From: Mucilaginibacter robiniae
GTDB lineage: Bacteria; Bacteroidota; Bacteroidia; Sphingobacteriales; Sphingobacteriaceae
Length of the DNA: 64,000 nucleotides
Assembly (NCBI RefSeq): GCF_012849215.1
Contig: NZ_CP051682.1
Location: forward strand, 2,046,001 to 2,110,000
Direction of reading: 5' to 3'
A model generated the notes under the pieces. The model was not told the origin of the DNA. It searched no databases and saw nothing but the letters and a program-made list of their open reading frames with translations. This document shows, piece after piece, positions 25,416 through 33,817 of this stretch (positions are counted from its first letter, which is position 1; each line of letters starts with the position of its first letter). The position numbers and the translations under genes are program-made.

Positions 25416-26179
25416 GGATTGCGGTTTTTAGCGATATACACGGTAACCTGCCGGCGTTGGAAGCTGTCTGGGCCGACTTGCAAAATGCACAGCCGGATGC
25501 AGTATATTGCCTGGGCGACCTGGTCAACCTCGGACCCTGGCCCAACGAGGTTGTAGAATTTATACGTGGGCGCCGGATCAGTAGTCTCATGGGTAATCAT
25601 GATCAGGGTATCGGGCAGGGAGTACCCGAATTTCCCTTCTCTTACCAGACAGAGGAAGAGCATGAGGCCGGTTTACGGGCTATTGCATTTACCAACGCAA
25701 CGCTTAAAGAAAGCAACCGTCAGTACTTGCAGACCCTGCCATTACAACTGACACTTACATTTAATCCCGCCTTCGGTACACAGGCACTCGTGCTGACCCA
25801 CGGCAGTCCCGCCAGTATAAATGAATACGTGTTTGAAGACTGCCCTGAGCCACATTTGGTGCAACTGATGGGCCAGGCTAATGCAAAGGTGCTCCTGATG
25901 GGGCATACGCACCGGCCTTATATCCGGCGGTTCATATTAGATGAAGGCGCCGCCCGCCTAACTAAGCTGGCCGTCAATGTAGGCTCAGTGGGAAAACCAA
26001 AAGATGGTGATCCAAGGGCTGCCTACGCACTGCTTACTATTTTACCTTTAAAGGAGGATCTGGTTAGTGCCCTGGACGTTCAGATCAAACGTGTGCCCTA
26101 CAATGTACAACAGGTGCAACAAGCAATCCGCGCAAGCGGTTTACCTGATTTGTATGCACAACTTTTAACTAACGCATAA
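25412..26179 (+). CDS. Metallophosphoesterase (YfcE/diadenosine tetraphosphatase-like)
   Basis: Calcineurin-like phosphoesterase of 255 residues, cytoplasmic. Metal-binding motifs are all present: FSDIHGNLPALEAV (DxH), CLGDLVNLGPWP (GD), MGNHD (GNHD), a later LTHGSP (H) and LLMGHTHRPY (GHTH). Two metal ions hydrolyse a phosphodiester or phosphomonoester; the substrate is unknown. Dinuclear metallophosphatases are classic fluoride targets. Translation is coupled to the PAP2 gene by an ATGA overlap; the next gene follows after 5 bases. Confidence 0.9.
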   Translation: MRIAVFSDIHGNLPALEAVWADLQNAQPDAVYCLGDLVNLGPWPNEVVEFIRGRRISSLMGNHDQGIGQGVPEFPFSYQTEEEHEAGLRAIAFTNATLKESNRQYLQTLPLQLTLTFNPAFGTQALVLTHGSPASINEYVFEDCPEPHLVQLMGQANAKVLLMGHTHRPYIRRFILDEGAARLTKLAVNVGSVGKPKDGDPRAAYALLTILPLKEDLVSALDVQIKRVPYNVQQVQQAIRASGLPDLYAQLLTNA

Positions 26180-26184
26180 ACGAT

Positions 26185-26613
26185 ATGAAAAATAATTTTA
26201 ATTCCAATCATCTTAGGGCTATCGGCTCAGTCATTCATGTCGCCGCGGAATACCTAGAAGCTATGGAAGAACTGCTTGCTTATGCCAAATTGCCGCAAGA
26301 AAAAACCGGCGTAATTATGCTATCTGACGATCTTACCACAGATCAGCACGAGGCTGTGATTGCTCAGCTCAATCTGACAAAAACGGCCCTGCAAAACTTT
26401 AGCCGGTTTTACGCGATTGATAAAGAAACGCAAAGCTTAAATAAGTTATTGAACATTAAAGCGGTTCGTTTGTGGGAAGACCTGTCAGGCGCTGAATTTG
26501 AACGCCTGATAGGTTACGGCCCAACTGACGAAAATGACCGCGCCGGGTATCATAGCTTTTTGCAGCCGCTTATCGAACTTAGCCAGCAACTCATTCAAAT
26601 AACAAATCCATAA
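26185..26613 (+). CDS. Helical protein of unknown function in the fluoride operon
   Basis: A 142-residue, mostly alpha-helical, soluble protein (MKNNFNSNHLRAIGSVIHVA, AEYLEAMEELLAYAK, LNLTKTALQNFSRFYAI, LQPLIELSQQLIQI). The family is not recognised. No metal or nucleotide motif is seen. It sits 5 bases after the metallophosphoesterase and 4 bases before enolase, so it is surely co-transcribed with fluoride-response genes; its role may be regulatory or structural. Confidence 0.75.
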   Translation: MKNNFNSNHLRAIGSVIHVAAEYLEAMEELLAYAKLPQEKTGVIMLSDDLTTDQHEAVIAQLNLTKTALQNFSRFYAIDKETQSLNKLLNIKAVRLWEDLSGAEFERLIGYGPTDENDRAGYHSFLQPLIELSQQLIQITNP

Positions 26614-26617
26614 TCCT

Positions 26618-27898
26618 ATGAAAATTACCAATCTCATCGCCCGGGAAGTATTAGACTCCAGAGGCAACCCTACGGTCGAAGCAGAAATTACTTTGGAAGA
26701 CGGTTCAACTGCCCGCGGCATCTCGCCTTCCGGTGCCAGCACCGGCGAAAAAGAAGCGGTTGAACTCCGTGACGGCGACAAGACCCGCTACCAGGGCAAA
26801 GGCGTGGAAAAAGCCGTTGCCGGCCTGAACGGCGAAGTCAGGAGCGCCATTGCCGGTCAATCTTTTGATAGTCAGGAAGCCTATGACAAGAAGCTGATTG
26901 AATTGGACGGCACGCCTAATAAAGCCCGCCTGGGTGCCAATGCGTTGCTGGCCGCTTCTATTGCTTTCGCCCGCGTCAATGCCGTTTCCAAAAAGATTCC
27001 GCTGTACCGTCAGCTAGTGGAGCGTGACCGCTACATCATGCCGGTTCCCTGCATGAATGTCATCAACGGCGGCCGTCATGCGGATAACAACCTCGATTTT
27101 CAGGAATTTATGATTGCCCCGCACCATGCGTCCAGCTTTAAGGAAAGTATCCGTATGGGCGAAGAAGTGTTTCACACCCTAAAAGCGCTGCTGACCAGCA
27201 AAGGCTATTACACCGGCGTGGGTGATGAAGGCGGATTTGCCCCAAACCTGAAATCCAACGAAGAGGCGGTAGAGGTGATTCTGGAAGCCATTACCAAAGC
27301 TGGCTATCAACCGGGTGAAGATATTTCCATTTGCCTGGACCCGGCTACCAGTGAGATGTGGGACCATGGCCGGTATAAAATGTACAAGAGTACCCAGCAG
27401 ACTTACAGTTCGGAAGAGCTGGTGAACCTGTGGGAGAAATGGATCAGCGAATACCCGATTGTCTTACTGGAAGATGGCTTGGGCGAAAATGACTGGGCCG
27501 GTTGGAAGACTATGACCCGGCAATTGGGCAGCCAGGTAGAACTGGTAGGCGATGACATCTTCTGTACCAATCCGGCTATCATTCAGGAAGGCATCGACCA
27601 GGGCATCGGCAACAGCGTGCTGATCAAGCTGAACCAGATCGGTACCGTTTGGGAAACGCTGGAAGCGGTGAACCTGGCGCAGCAGAACGGCTATCACTGC
27701 TTTATTTCGCACCGCAGCGGGGAAACGGAAGATACCACCATTGCCGACCTCGTAGTGGCCACTAATGCTGGGCATATTAAGACCGGCAGCGGCTGCCGTT
27801 CCGAACGGGTATCCAAATTTAACCAGATGCTGCGCATTGAGCAGGAATTGGGCAGCAAAGCCGGGTTCGCGGGTTTAAGTACGTTTAAGAGAAGCTGA
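26618..27898 (+). CDS. eno: Enolase (phosphopyruvate hydratase)
   Basis: Converts 2-phosphoglycerate to phosphoenolpyruvate in glycolysis; Mg2+-dependent and strongly inhibited by fluoride with phosphate. The 426-residue length is normal. Motifs: SRGNPTVEAEITLEDG, SGASTGEKEAVELRDG, the loop MNVINGGRHADNNLDFQEFM, GVGDEGGFAPNL, metal ligands in SICLDPATSEM, LEDGLGENDW and VGDDIFCTN, the catalytic lysine in LIKLNQIGTV and the signature CFISHRSGETEDTTIADLVV. It differs from typical housekeeping enolases in details (for example LDPATSEM where SALDxAASEF is usual), which suggests a specialised copy. Being behind a fluoride riboswitch, it is probably a spare or fluoride-tolerant enzyme. Confidence 0.95.
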   Translation: MKITNLIAREVLDSRGNPTVEAEITLEDGSTARGISPSGASTGEKEAVELRDGDKTRYQGKGVEKAVAGLNGEVRSAIAGQSFDSQEAYDKKLIELDGTPNKARLGANALLAASIAFARVNAVSKKIPLYRQLVERDRYIMPVPCMNVINGGRHADNNLDFQEFMIAPHHASSFKESIRMGEEVFHTLKALLTSKGYYTGVGDEGGFAPNLKSNEEAVEVILEAITKAGYQPGEDISICLDPATSEMWDHGRYKMYKSTQQTYSSEELVNLWEKWISEYPIVLLEDGLGENDWAGWKTMTRQLGSQVELVGDDIFCTNPAIIQEGIDQGIGNSVLIKLNQIGTVWETLEAVNLAQQNGYHCFISHRSGETEDTTIADLVVATNAGHIKTGSGCRSERVSKFNQMLRIEQELGSKAGFAGLSTFKRS

Positions 27899-27913
27899 TC
27901 GATTTATTATATC

Positions 27914-28465
27914 ATGTATAATTTACATCCATGGCATGGCATTCAACCGGGTGACCATGTCCCTCACGAGGTTCGGGCGGTCATCGAAATTGCAAAGGGG
28001 AGCCGCAGCAAGTACGAGCTGGATAAGCCGTCAGGCTTGCTGACGCTTGATCGCATCCTGTTTTCAGCCGTTCACTACCCGGCTAATTACGGGCTGATAC
28101 CAAAAACCTATTTTACAGACCATGACCCGCTCGACATTATCGTGATCTGCTCCCAGGACCTGCTGCCGTACTCCATTGTAACTGCGCGGGTCATCGGCCT
28201 AATGGAAATGCGTGATAGCGGTGATACCGATGATAAGATTATTGCGGTAGCCAGCCACGATATTTCTTTAACCCATGTCAACGACATTGCTGACCTGCCT
28301 GAACATACGCTGCAGGAGTTCCGCAACTTTTTTGAGGATTATAAGAAGCTGGAGAATAAGCCGGTGGAAGTTTTAGGCTTTCAGCCCAAGGAAGCCGCCT
28401 ATTCGAGCATTACTGAGAGTCTGGAACGTTACCGGAAAGAAATCCTGCCAACTTTAGCGCCATGA
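27914..28465 (+). CDS. ppa: Inorganic pyrophosphatase (family I)
   Basis: Soluble Mg2+-dependent pyrophosphatase of 183 residues; hydrolyses PPi to drive biosynthesis, and is among the most fluoride-sensitive enzymes known. Family I motifs: KGSRSKYELDKPSGLLTLDR, HYPANYGLIPKTYFTDHDPL DIIVI and DDKIIAVASHD (DxKxxxV). It starts MYNLHPWHGIQPGDHVPHEV, as in many bacterial enzymes. It lies 15 bases after enolase and overlaps the ClC gene by 4 bases. Confidence 0.94.
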   Translation: MYNLHPWHGIQPGDHVPHEVRAVIEIAKGSRSKYELDKPSGLLTLDRILFSAVHYPANYGLIPKTYFTDHDPLDIIVICSQDLLPYSIVTARVIGLMEMRDSGDTDDKIIAVASHDISLTHVNDIADLPEHTLQEFRNFFEDYKKLENKPVEVLGFQPKEAAYSSITESLERYRKEILPTLAP

Positions 28466-29859
28466 TACAGCCTGTTTCTTCGTTCGCCCACTACAGCATC
28501 CTGAAGCATACCCTGCGCTGGACGGTGCTGGTACTGCCTGTTGCGGTGGCTATCGGCTGTATGGTAGCCTTCTTTTTGTGGCTGCTGGGTCTGAGCATCC
28601 ATTTCAGGTTCACTCATACCTGGCTGCTGCTCCTGCTGCCGGCTGCCGGTGTGGTTATCCACTTCATTTATCAATCGGTTGGTAAGTCTTCCGAGAAAGG
28701 CAACAACCTCATTATGGAGGAAATTCATCAACCTGGTGGCGGGATACCGAGACGGATGGCACCCATCATTTTAATAACTACCGTAATCACGCATCTGTTC
28801 GGTGGCTCGGCGGGGCGCGAAGGTACGGCGGTACAGATTGGCGGCAGCCTGGCCCATATGTTCGGCCAGTGGTTCCGGCTCAAAGGCAGCGACATGCGGC
28901 TGGTGCTTACTGCGGGTGTAGCCGCTGGTTTCGGGGCGGTGTTCGGTACGCCGGTGACCGGGGCGGTATTTGCCATGGAAGTGCTCACAATTGGCCGCAT
29001 ACAGTATGATGCCATGCTGCCCGCCCTGATGGCTGCCTTAATCGGTGATTTCACCATATCCGCCTGGGGCATTCATCACACCGCCTATCATATCGATGCG
29101 CTGCCCAAAACGTCTTACCTTTTTTCGGCTTACCTGTCATTCGATCTGTTGCTGTTTGTAAAGGTAATCGTTGCTTCCGCTGCTTTCGGCTTGTCCAGTT
29201 CTCTGTTTTCCGGCATGGTTCATGAAATCAAGGCGTTGTTCGGAAAGCTCTTTCGTATTAAATGGCTGATTCCAGCAGCAGGCGGCCTCATTATCATCGG
29301 CCTGACTTATCTGAACGGAAAACCGGATTACCTGAGCCTGGGCGTTGACCCGGAGCATGCCGGCGCTATCACCATTCCGTCCGCCTTTCATGCCGGCGGC
29401 GCTGACACCTGGAGCTGGCTATGGAAAACCATCTATACCACGGTCACGCTGGGCACCGGGTTCAAGGGTGGTGAGGTTACACCGCTGTTTTACATCGGCG
29501 CCACGCTGGGCAACACGCTGGCGGGCCTGCTCCATGCGCCGGTCAGCCTGTTTGCGGCGCTGGGCTTTATCGCCGTATTCTCGGGCGCCACCAATACCCC
29601 GCTGGCCTGTACCTTTATGGGTATCGAGCTGTTTGGCGGCGAACACGCGGTATTGTTTGCGGTAGCCTGTTTTACCGCGTATTTTTTCAGTGGGCATTCA
29701 GGCATCTACAGCGCACAGCGCATCGCCATGCCCAAAATACTGGAGGCGCACTTTGCGGACGAGACCTCGCTGGCCGAGGCCAACAAGCGGCGCGGGCATT
29801 TTCACGAGAAATTAATGGAGTACGGCAGCCGTCTTAAAAGAAAGAAAAATCATGAATAA
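28462..29859 (+). CDS. ClC-type anion transporter, probably the fluoride/proton antiporter (ClC-F)
   Basis: Polytopic inner-membrane protein of 465 residues with the CLC fold (about 10-12 membrane segments). Selectivity loops are altered relative to chloride ClCs: GGGIP stands where GSGIP is usual, and GSAGREGTAVQIGG where GK/REGP is usual, changes associated with fluoride-type ClCs. The KGGEVTPLFYIGATLGN loop is kept. With CrcB, DUF190 and a fluoride riboswitch in the same operon, fluoride export is the best assignment. The start overlaps ppa and the end overlaps the DUF190 gene. Confidence 0.88.
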   Translation: MIQPVSSFAHYSILKHTLRWTVLVLPVAVAIGCMVAFFLWLLGLSIHFRFTHTWLLLLLPAAGVVIHFIYQSVGKSSEKGNNLIMEEIHQPGGGIPRRMAPIILITTVITHLFGGSAGREGTAVQIGGSLAHMFGQWFRLKGSDMRLVLTAGVAAGFGAVFGTPVTGAVFAMEVLTIGRIQYDAMLPALMAALIGDFTISAWGIHHTAYHIDALPKTSYLFSAYLSFDLLLFVKVIVASAAFGLSSSLFSGMVHEIKALFGKLFRIKWLIPAAGGLIIIGLTYLNGKPDYLSLGVDPEHAGAITIPSAFHAGGADTWSWLWKTIYTTVTLGTGFKGGEVTPLFYIGATLGNTLAGLLHAPVSLFAALGFIAVFSGATNTPLACTFMGIELFGGEHAVLFAVACFTAYFFSGHSGIYSAQRIAMPKILEAHFADETSLAEANKRRGHFHEKLMEYGSRLKRKKNHE

Positions 29860-30217
29860 GGAAGCCATCCGCGAACGCCCGCTGGGAAAGATACAAATTT
29901 ACTTGAAGCCCAGAGACCAGGTAAAGGGCCAGGGCCTGCTGGCCAGGCTGCAGCCCAAGCAACTGTATCGTGAGCTGGTAAAATATGCCAAAGCTGACGG
30001 GCTGTTGAATGCCTCGGTTTACCAAACGCACAGCAGCTATTCGCTGCATGAGCCTGTTCAGATGGCGCATGTGGAACTGGCTAACCATGAGTTGGCCGTG
30101 TGTGTAGAGCTGATTGATGAAAAAGATAAGCTTGAGGCATTTTGCACTAAGCACGCTGCTTTGCTGAGAGGTAAACTGATCGTGTTCAAGGCCGTTGAAT
30201 TCTGGGAACTAACTTAG
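29852..30217 (+). CDS. DUF190 family protein
   Basis: A 121-residue soluble protein with the DUF190 pattern: LGKIQIYLKPRDQVKGQGLL, YRELVKYAKADGLLNASVYQ, and a ferredoxin-like second half (VELIDEKDKLEAFCTKHAAL LRGKLIVFKAVE). DUF190 proteins resemble PII-type small regulators and are commonly encoded next to crcB; they may sense or modulate fluoride transport. Here it bridges the ClC and crcB genes, overlapping one and 5 bases from the other. Confidence 0.88.
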   Translation: MNKEAIRERPLGKIQIYLKPRDQVKGQGLLARLQPKQLYRELVKYAKADGLLNASVYQTHSSYSLHEPVQMAHVELANHELAVCVELIDEKDKLEAFCTKHAALLRGKLIVFKAVEFWELT

Positions 30218-30222
30218 GGCTT

Positions 30223-30597
30223 ATGAAAATACCATTGATCATCTTTATCGGCGGAGGCCTGGGTAGTGTAGCCCGCTACCTGGCCAACCGGTGGATTGTG
30301 AGCCAAGGCGTAACCGTATTCCCTTATGGCACATTTCTGGTTAATATCATAGGCTGCTTCCTGATCGGTTTTTTGGTATTTATTACCGAAAAGGCAAATA
30401 TAACCGCGGTAGAATGGCGGCTTTTTCTGGTGACTGGCTTTTGCGGCGGCTTTACCACCTTTTCTTCGTTTGCCTTTGAAAACATACAGCTGCTCACCAA
30501 TCATCAGTTGTTCAGCTTCATCCTGTACACCGTGGGCAGCATTGCGCTGGGTTTCTTGGCCACTTACCTGGGTATCCTGCTGGCCAGGGCATTCTAA
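30223..30597 (+). CDS. crcB: CrcB/Fluc fluoride channel
   Basis: Four-helix membrane protein of 124 residues; forms a dual-topology dimer that lets F- leave the cell. Signature segments are FIGGGLGSVARYLANRWIV, YGTFLVNIIGCFLIGFLVF (with the conserved Asn) and TGFCGGFTTFSSFAFENIQL (phenylalanine box and Na+ site region). Only one copy is seen, so a homodimer is expected. Having both a Fluc channel and a ClC-F antiporter in one operon gives passive and proton-driven export. Confidence 0.95.
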   Translation: MKIPLIIFIGGGLGSVARYLANRWIVSQGVTVFPYGTFLVNIIGCFLIGFLVFITEKANITAVEWRLFLVTGFCGGFTTFSSFAFENIQLLTNHQLFSFILYTVGSIALGFLATYLGILLARAF

Positions 30598-30609
30598 ATC
30601 AAATTGACT

Positions 30610-31044
30610 ATGAAAACAAATAAGATTTTGATTGTGGCAGATGACAGTCCCTCGGCTGTCAGGGCGATTGAATATGGTTTCAACCTGGCCCGGGAAGTCG
30701 GTGCCCGGGTGGCCCTACTTTATGTTATCGAAGCCGCTTTGGCTGAAGGCAATGTAGATGCAGGTATCTTTCCGGATCAGGCGGCAGCAGGCCTGACAGC
30801 CGATGCTGAAGCATTTCTGCAACACATGCAGCAACGATATGGGGAAGGCATAGATACGGAGCAGATGACGCCGGAAGGGGACATTCGAAAGATTGCTATT
30901 GAGATGGCACAGGCCTGGCAGGCCCAGCTCATGATCATGGGCACACACGGGCGCACCGGCCTCAACAAATTATTAATGGGCAGCGTCACGGACTCAGTAT
31001 TGCATGATTCGCCCGTACCGGTGTGCATTGTACCCAACGTATAA
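30610..31044 (+). CDS. Universal stress protein (UspA family)
   Basis: A 144-residue cytoplasmic USP (start MKTNKILIVADDSPSAVRAI; an ATG two codons earlier is possible). The ATP-binding signature MGTHGRTGLNKLLMGSVTDSVL fits the ATP-binding class (G-2x-G-9x-G-S/T). USPs occur in many fluoride-riboswitch operons. It starts 12 bases after crcB. A 113-base AT-rich gap follows, the largest break in the island so far. Confidence 0.92.
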   Translation: MKTNKILIVADDSPSAVRAIEYGFNLAREVGARVALLYVIEAALAEGNVDAGIFPDQAAAGLTADAEAFLQHMQQRYGEGIDTEQMTPEGDIRKIAIEMAQAWQAQLMIMGTHGRTGLNKLLMGSVTDSVLHDSPVPVCIVPNV

Positions 31045-31157
31045 TCAATTTAAAGCATTGTTTCTGTACAGACCAAAGCAAAGTCATTCATATAATTATT
31101 TATCAATCCTTTTTTCATCTACGAGGTTTTATATTATATAATGTAACACATCAATCT

Positions 31158-32246
31158 ATGTCAATACCGATCAACTCTTCCAAAGCCATTTTTCCCGGCC
31201 TGATTACCCGCGAGCGGGAACCGGTAAACCTTGAGTTTGCTTTTCCAACACTGGATGGCCGCATTACTCCGGCTGAACAATTTTATGTGCGGAGCCATTT
31301 CCCAATTCCGGAGATCAAAGCTGAAGAATGGCGGCTGAGTATTGAGGGGGAAGTGGAGCATCCGTTCATACTCACTTTTGAGGAACTGAAACAGATGCCG
31401 GCCCGTACGGTGATGGCTACCCTGGAATGTGCCGGCAACGGCCGTTCTAAACTGGTACCCAAAGCCAAAGGGCTACTTTGGGAACAGGGGGCTGTCGGCA
31501 ATGCAGAATGGACGGGTGTGCCTTTGCACCTGCTGCTGGAGAAAGCAGGTTTAAAGGCCGGCGTGATTGAAATCATTCTGGAAGGCCAGGACGAAGGAAC
31601 GATCAGTGAGGAACCTAAAGCACCGGGCACCATTGTATTTGCACACAGCCTGCCGTTGGATAAGGCATTGCAGGAGCAGGTACTGATTGCCTTTGAGATG
31701 AACGGCGAACCGCTCACCGCAATACACGGTTACCCGGTGCGGGCTATCATTCCCGGCTGGTACGGGATGGCATCGGTCAAATGGCTCATTAAAATCACAG
31801 CTACCGCCACACGATTTCACAGTTACTGGCAAACGCTGGAATACGCCTACTGGAAAGACCTGTACGGAAAGCCGACGCTGGTGCCGGTAACAGAAATGCA
31901 GGTCAAGGCTGAAATTGCACGGCCGGCACTACAGGAGGTGGTGGCTGCAGGCAGTATTTATAGGGTGACAGGCGCCGCCTGGTCGGGTGAGCAGGTAGTT
32001 GAGCAGGTGGAAATCAGCACGGACGACGGCCAAAGCTGGCAGCCCGCTACGCTGCTGGAAGAACCTGTACGCTATGCCTGGCAGTTATGGGAATTTGCAT
32101 GGAACGTCCCCCCCACACCGGGTGCTTATCAACTCCGGGCCCGTGCAACGGATGCCGCAGGGCATTCGCAGCCAGACACACACGAGGATATGCGGCGCAC
32201 TTATATGGTTAACTTCGTTGCGCCGGTGGAAGTGATCGTAAAATAA
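31158..32246 (+). CDS. Sulfite-oxidase-like molybdopterin enzyme
   Basis: A 362-residue protein of the sulfite oxidase family. Start ATG 31158 (MSIPINSSKAIFPGLITRER) is preferred over the longer frame from 31023, whose leader is AT-rich and unlike protein. The Moco domain has the catalytic-type cysteine 91 in ATLECAGNGRSKL, plus FEMNGEPLTAIHGYPVRAII PGWYGMASVKWL; the C-terminal Mo-co dimerisation domain spans about 250-360 (VEISTDDGQSWQPA). No Tat signal is seen, so it may be cytoplasmic, which is unusual. It could oxidise sulfite or reduce protein-Met-sulfoxide-like substrates. It may belong to the fluoride operon or start from its own promoter. Confidence 0.88.
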   Translation: MSIPINSSKAIFPGLITREREPVNLEFAFPTLDGRITPAEQFYVRSHFPIPEIKAEEWRLSIEGEVEHPFILTFEELKQMPARTVMATLECAGNGRSKLVPKAKGLLWEQGAVGNAEWTGVPLHLLLEKAGLKAGVIEIILEGQDEGTISEEPKAPGTIVFAHSLPLDKALQEQVLIAFEMNGEPLTAIHGYPVRAIIPGWYGMASVKWLIKITATATRFHSYWQTLEYAYWKDLYGKPTLVPVTEMQVKAEIARPALQEVVAAGSIYRVTGAAWSGEQVVEQVEISTDDGQSWQPATLLEEPVRYAWQLWEFAWNVPPTPGAYQLRARATDAAGHSQPDTHEDMRRTYMVNFVAPVEVIVK

Positions 32247-32262
32247 ATCAGAATAGCAGATG

Positions 32263-32661
32263 ATGGACTCTACACCTGATTTATCTAAAAAGCAGGTTGC
32301 GGCGAACCCGGGCGATCACCTGGCCAATGAGCGCACTTTCCTGGCCTGGCTGCGGACCAGTATTGCCCTCATGGGCTTTGGTTTTGTAGTGGTCAAGTTT
32401 TCACTTTTTATTAAACAATTATCATTGGCGCTGAACGAGAAAGTGGTGTTGCCCGGTAAAGGCTTCTCGTCCGCTATCGGCATAGCGCTGGTGGCTATGG
32501 GGGCGCTGCTGGCCCTACTCGCCTATGTCCGTTACCGGCGCACCGAACGGCAGCTGCTCAGCCAATCCTACCGGCCCGGATTTTTGCTGTCCTTTCTGCT
32601 TACCTCGGGCATCGTGTTCATCAGCGGGCTGCTGCTGTGGTATCTTCTGCCCAACCTTTGA
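32263..32661 (+). CDS. DUF202 (YidH-like) membrane protein
   Basis: A 132-residue inner-membrane protein with three membrane segments. The DUF202 hallmark is DHLANERTFLAWLRTSIALM GFGFVVVKF near the N-terminus, followed by segments at about 70-90 and 108-128. An extra Met precedes the chosen start. The function is unknown. It lies 16 bases after the sulfite-oxidase-like gene. Confidence 0.9.
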   Translation: MDSTPDLSKKQVAANPGDHLANERTFLAWLRTSIALMGFGFVVVKFSLFIKQLSLALNEKVVLPGKGFSSAIGIALVAMGALLALLAYVRYRRTERQLLSQSYRPGFLLSFLLTSGIVFISGLLLWYLLPNL

Positions 32662-32764
32662 TAAACTATATATATGGAAGATGAAAGCAGCTACCTGGAT
32701 TTAAGGATTGCAGATCAGGTATTTATACAATTAAACGATTCGGTTACTCAACCAGATAAAAACG

Positions 32765-33178
32765 ATGTGGTGGATTTATGCACTCCTTTCAGCACTCTTT
32801 GCTTCGTTGACAGCAATTTTTTCAAAAATAGGTATTGCCAATGTGAACACTGATCTGGCGACTGCTGTGCGCACGGTTGTTATATTGGTAGTCGCCTGGG
32901 GCATTGCTGCAGCCCGCGGCGAGTTGCAGGGTATCACTCTGCTTTCCCGGCAAAATATCCTGTTCCTCATCCTTTCAGGGCTGGCTACAGGCTTATCCTG
33001 GATATTTTACTACAAGGCTTTACAGCTAGGGAAGGTATCGCAGGTGGCGCCGGTTGACAAGCTCAGCGTTGCCCTGACTATCGTATTATCGGTCGTTATC
33101 TTAAAGGAAACCTTGTCCGTGAAAGCAGCCATCGGCGCCTTCATGATCATCGCAGGGACACTGGTTTTAATTTTCTGA
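32765..33178 (+). CDS. EamA/DMT-family small transporter
   Basis: A 137-residue protein with five hydrophobic segments, one EamA domain (half the size of typical DMT exporters), so it probably acts as a dimer. Sequence: MWWIYALLSALFASLTAIFS KIG, WIFYYKALQLGKVSQVAPVD KLSVALTIVLSVVILKE, and IGAFMIIAGTLVLIF. The substrate is unknown; relatives are annotated as transporter-like proteins in stress operons. The 103 bases before it hold no clear promoter. It is followed after 3 bases by a PAP2 gene. Confidence 0.88.
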   Translation: MWWIYALLSALFASLTAIFSKIGIANVNTDLATAVRTVVILVVAWGIAAARGELQGITLLSRQNILFLILSGLATGLSWIFYYKALQLGKVSQVAPVDKLSVALTIVLSVVILKETLSVKAAIGAFMIIAGTLVLIF

Positions 33179-33181
33179 CCC

Positions 33182-33817
33182 ATGAAACGTAATCACCTCA
33201 GCAACCTTGTTTTTGTTGTCGTAATATGCCTAGTGGCAGCTGTACTGCTCGGCACTACCTTCTATGAATGGGATAAGCAGGCGGTTATTGAATTTAACGC
33301 CTGCCGCTCCCCGATGTAGGACTGGATTTTTTTGTGCATTACTTATTCAGCAGGCATCAGCGCATATGGCATGGCTGTATGTTGTTTAGTGTATTCATTT
33401 GCTTCAGTCACCGCAGAACGGAGAAGACAGCTTTACACCGTAGTAACAGGGATAATACTGTCCGGCATTGCAGCAACCCTGCTTAAACATACTGTTCACC
33501 GGATAAGGCCTTATCATATGTACCCGGTTATTCATCATCTCGGGCCGGGCGGCGGTTGGTCCTTCCCATCCGGGCATACCTGTGATGCTTTTGCTTTGGC
33601 TACCACGATTTCTTTAAGCTTTGCCGGCCGGAACAGTTCCCTATGGCTGGTGTACTGGGCAGTGCTGGTGGGGGTGTCACGCGTTTACCTGGGCGTTCAT
33701 TACCCGTCTGATGTGCTGGGTGGCCTATCCACCGGATGCGGAATGGCAATATTGGGATACTTGCTGGTGAATTTTTATTATCAACCTCAAATCAAATATG
33801 ATACAGGCAGGCCATAA
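33182..33817 (+). CDS. PAP2 phosphatase interrupted by an in-frame amber codon
   Basis: Membrane PAP2 phosphatase, 211 codons if the TAG at 33317-33319 is read through. Start MKRNHLSNLVFVVVICLVAA gives the first membrane helix, then DKQAVIEFNACRSPM-stop-DWIFLCITYSAG. The frame is unchanged on both sides, so this is a substitution, not an indel. All catalytic motifs lie after the stop: KHTVHRIRPYH (KxxxxxxRP), GGGWSFPSGHTCDAFA (PSGH) and GVSRVYLGVHYPSDVLGG (SRxxxxxHxxxD). A downstream TTG (33332) could restart a shortened protein. It overlaps the phosphoglycerate mutase gene by 20 bases. Confidence 0.75.

Noticed and set aside
31023..31157. N-terminal extension of the sulfite-oxidase-like protein
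   Set aside because: The extra 45 codons are AT-rich, not conserved-looking and overlap the usp stop; ATG 31158 gives the normal family start.
32674..32856. Small frame starting MEDESSYLDLRIADQ
   Set aside because: It overlaps the start of the EamA-type gene in another frame and loses protein-like character there; more likely a leader.
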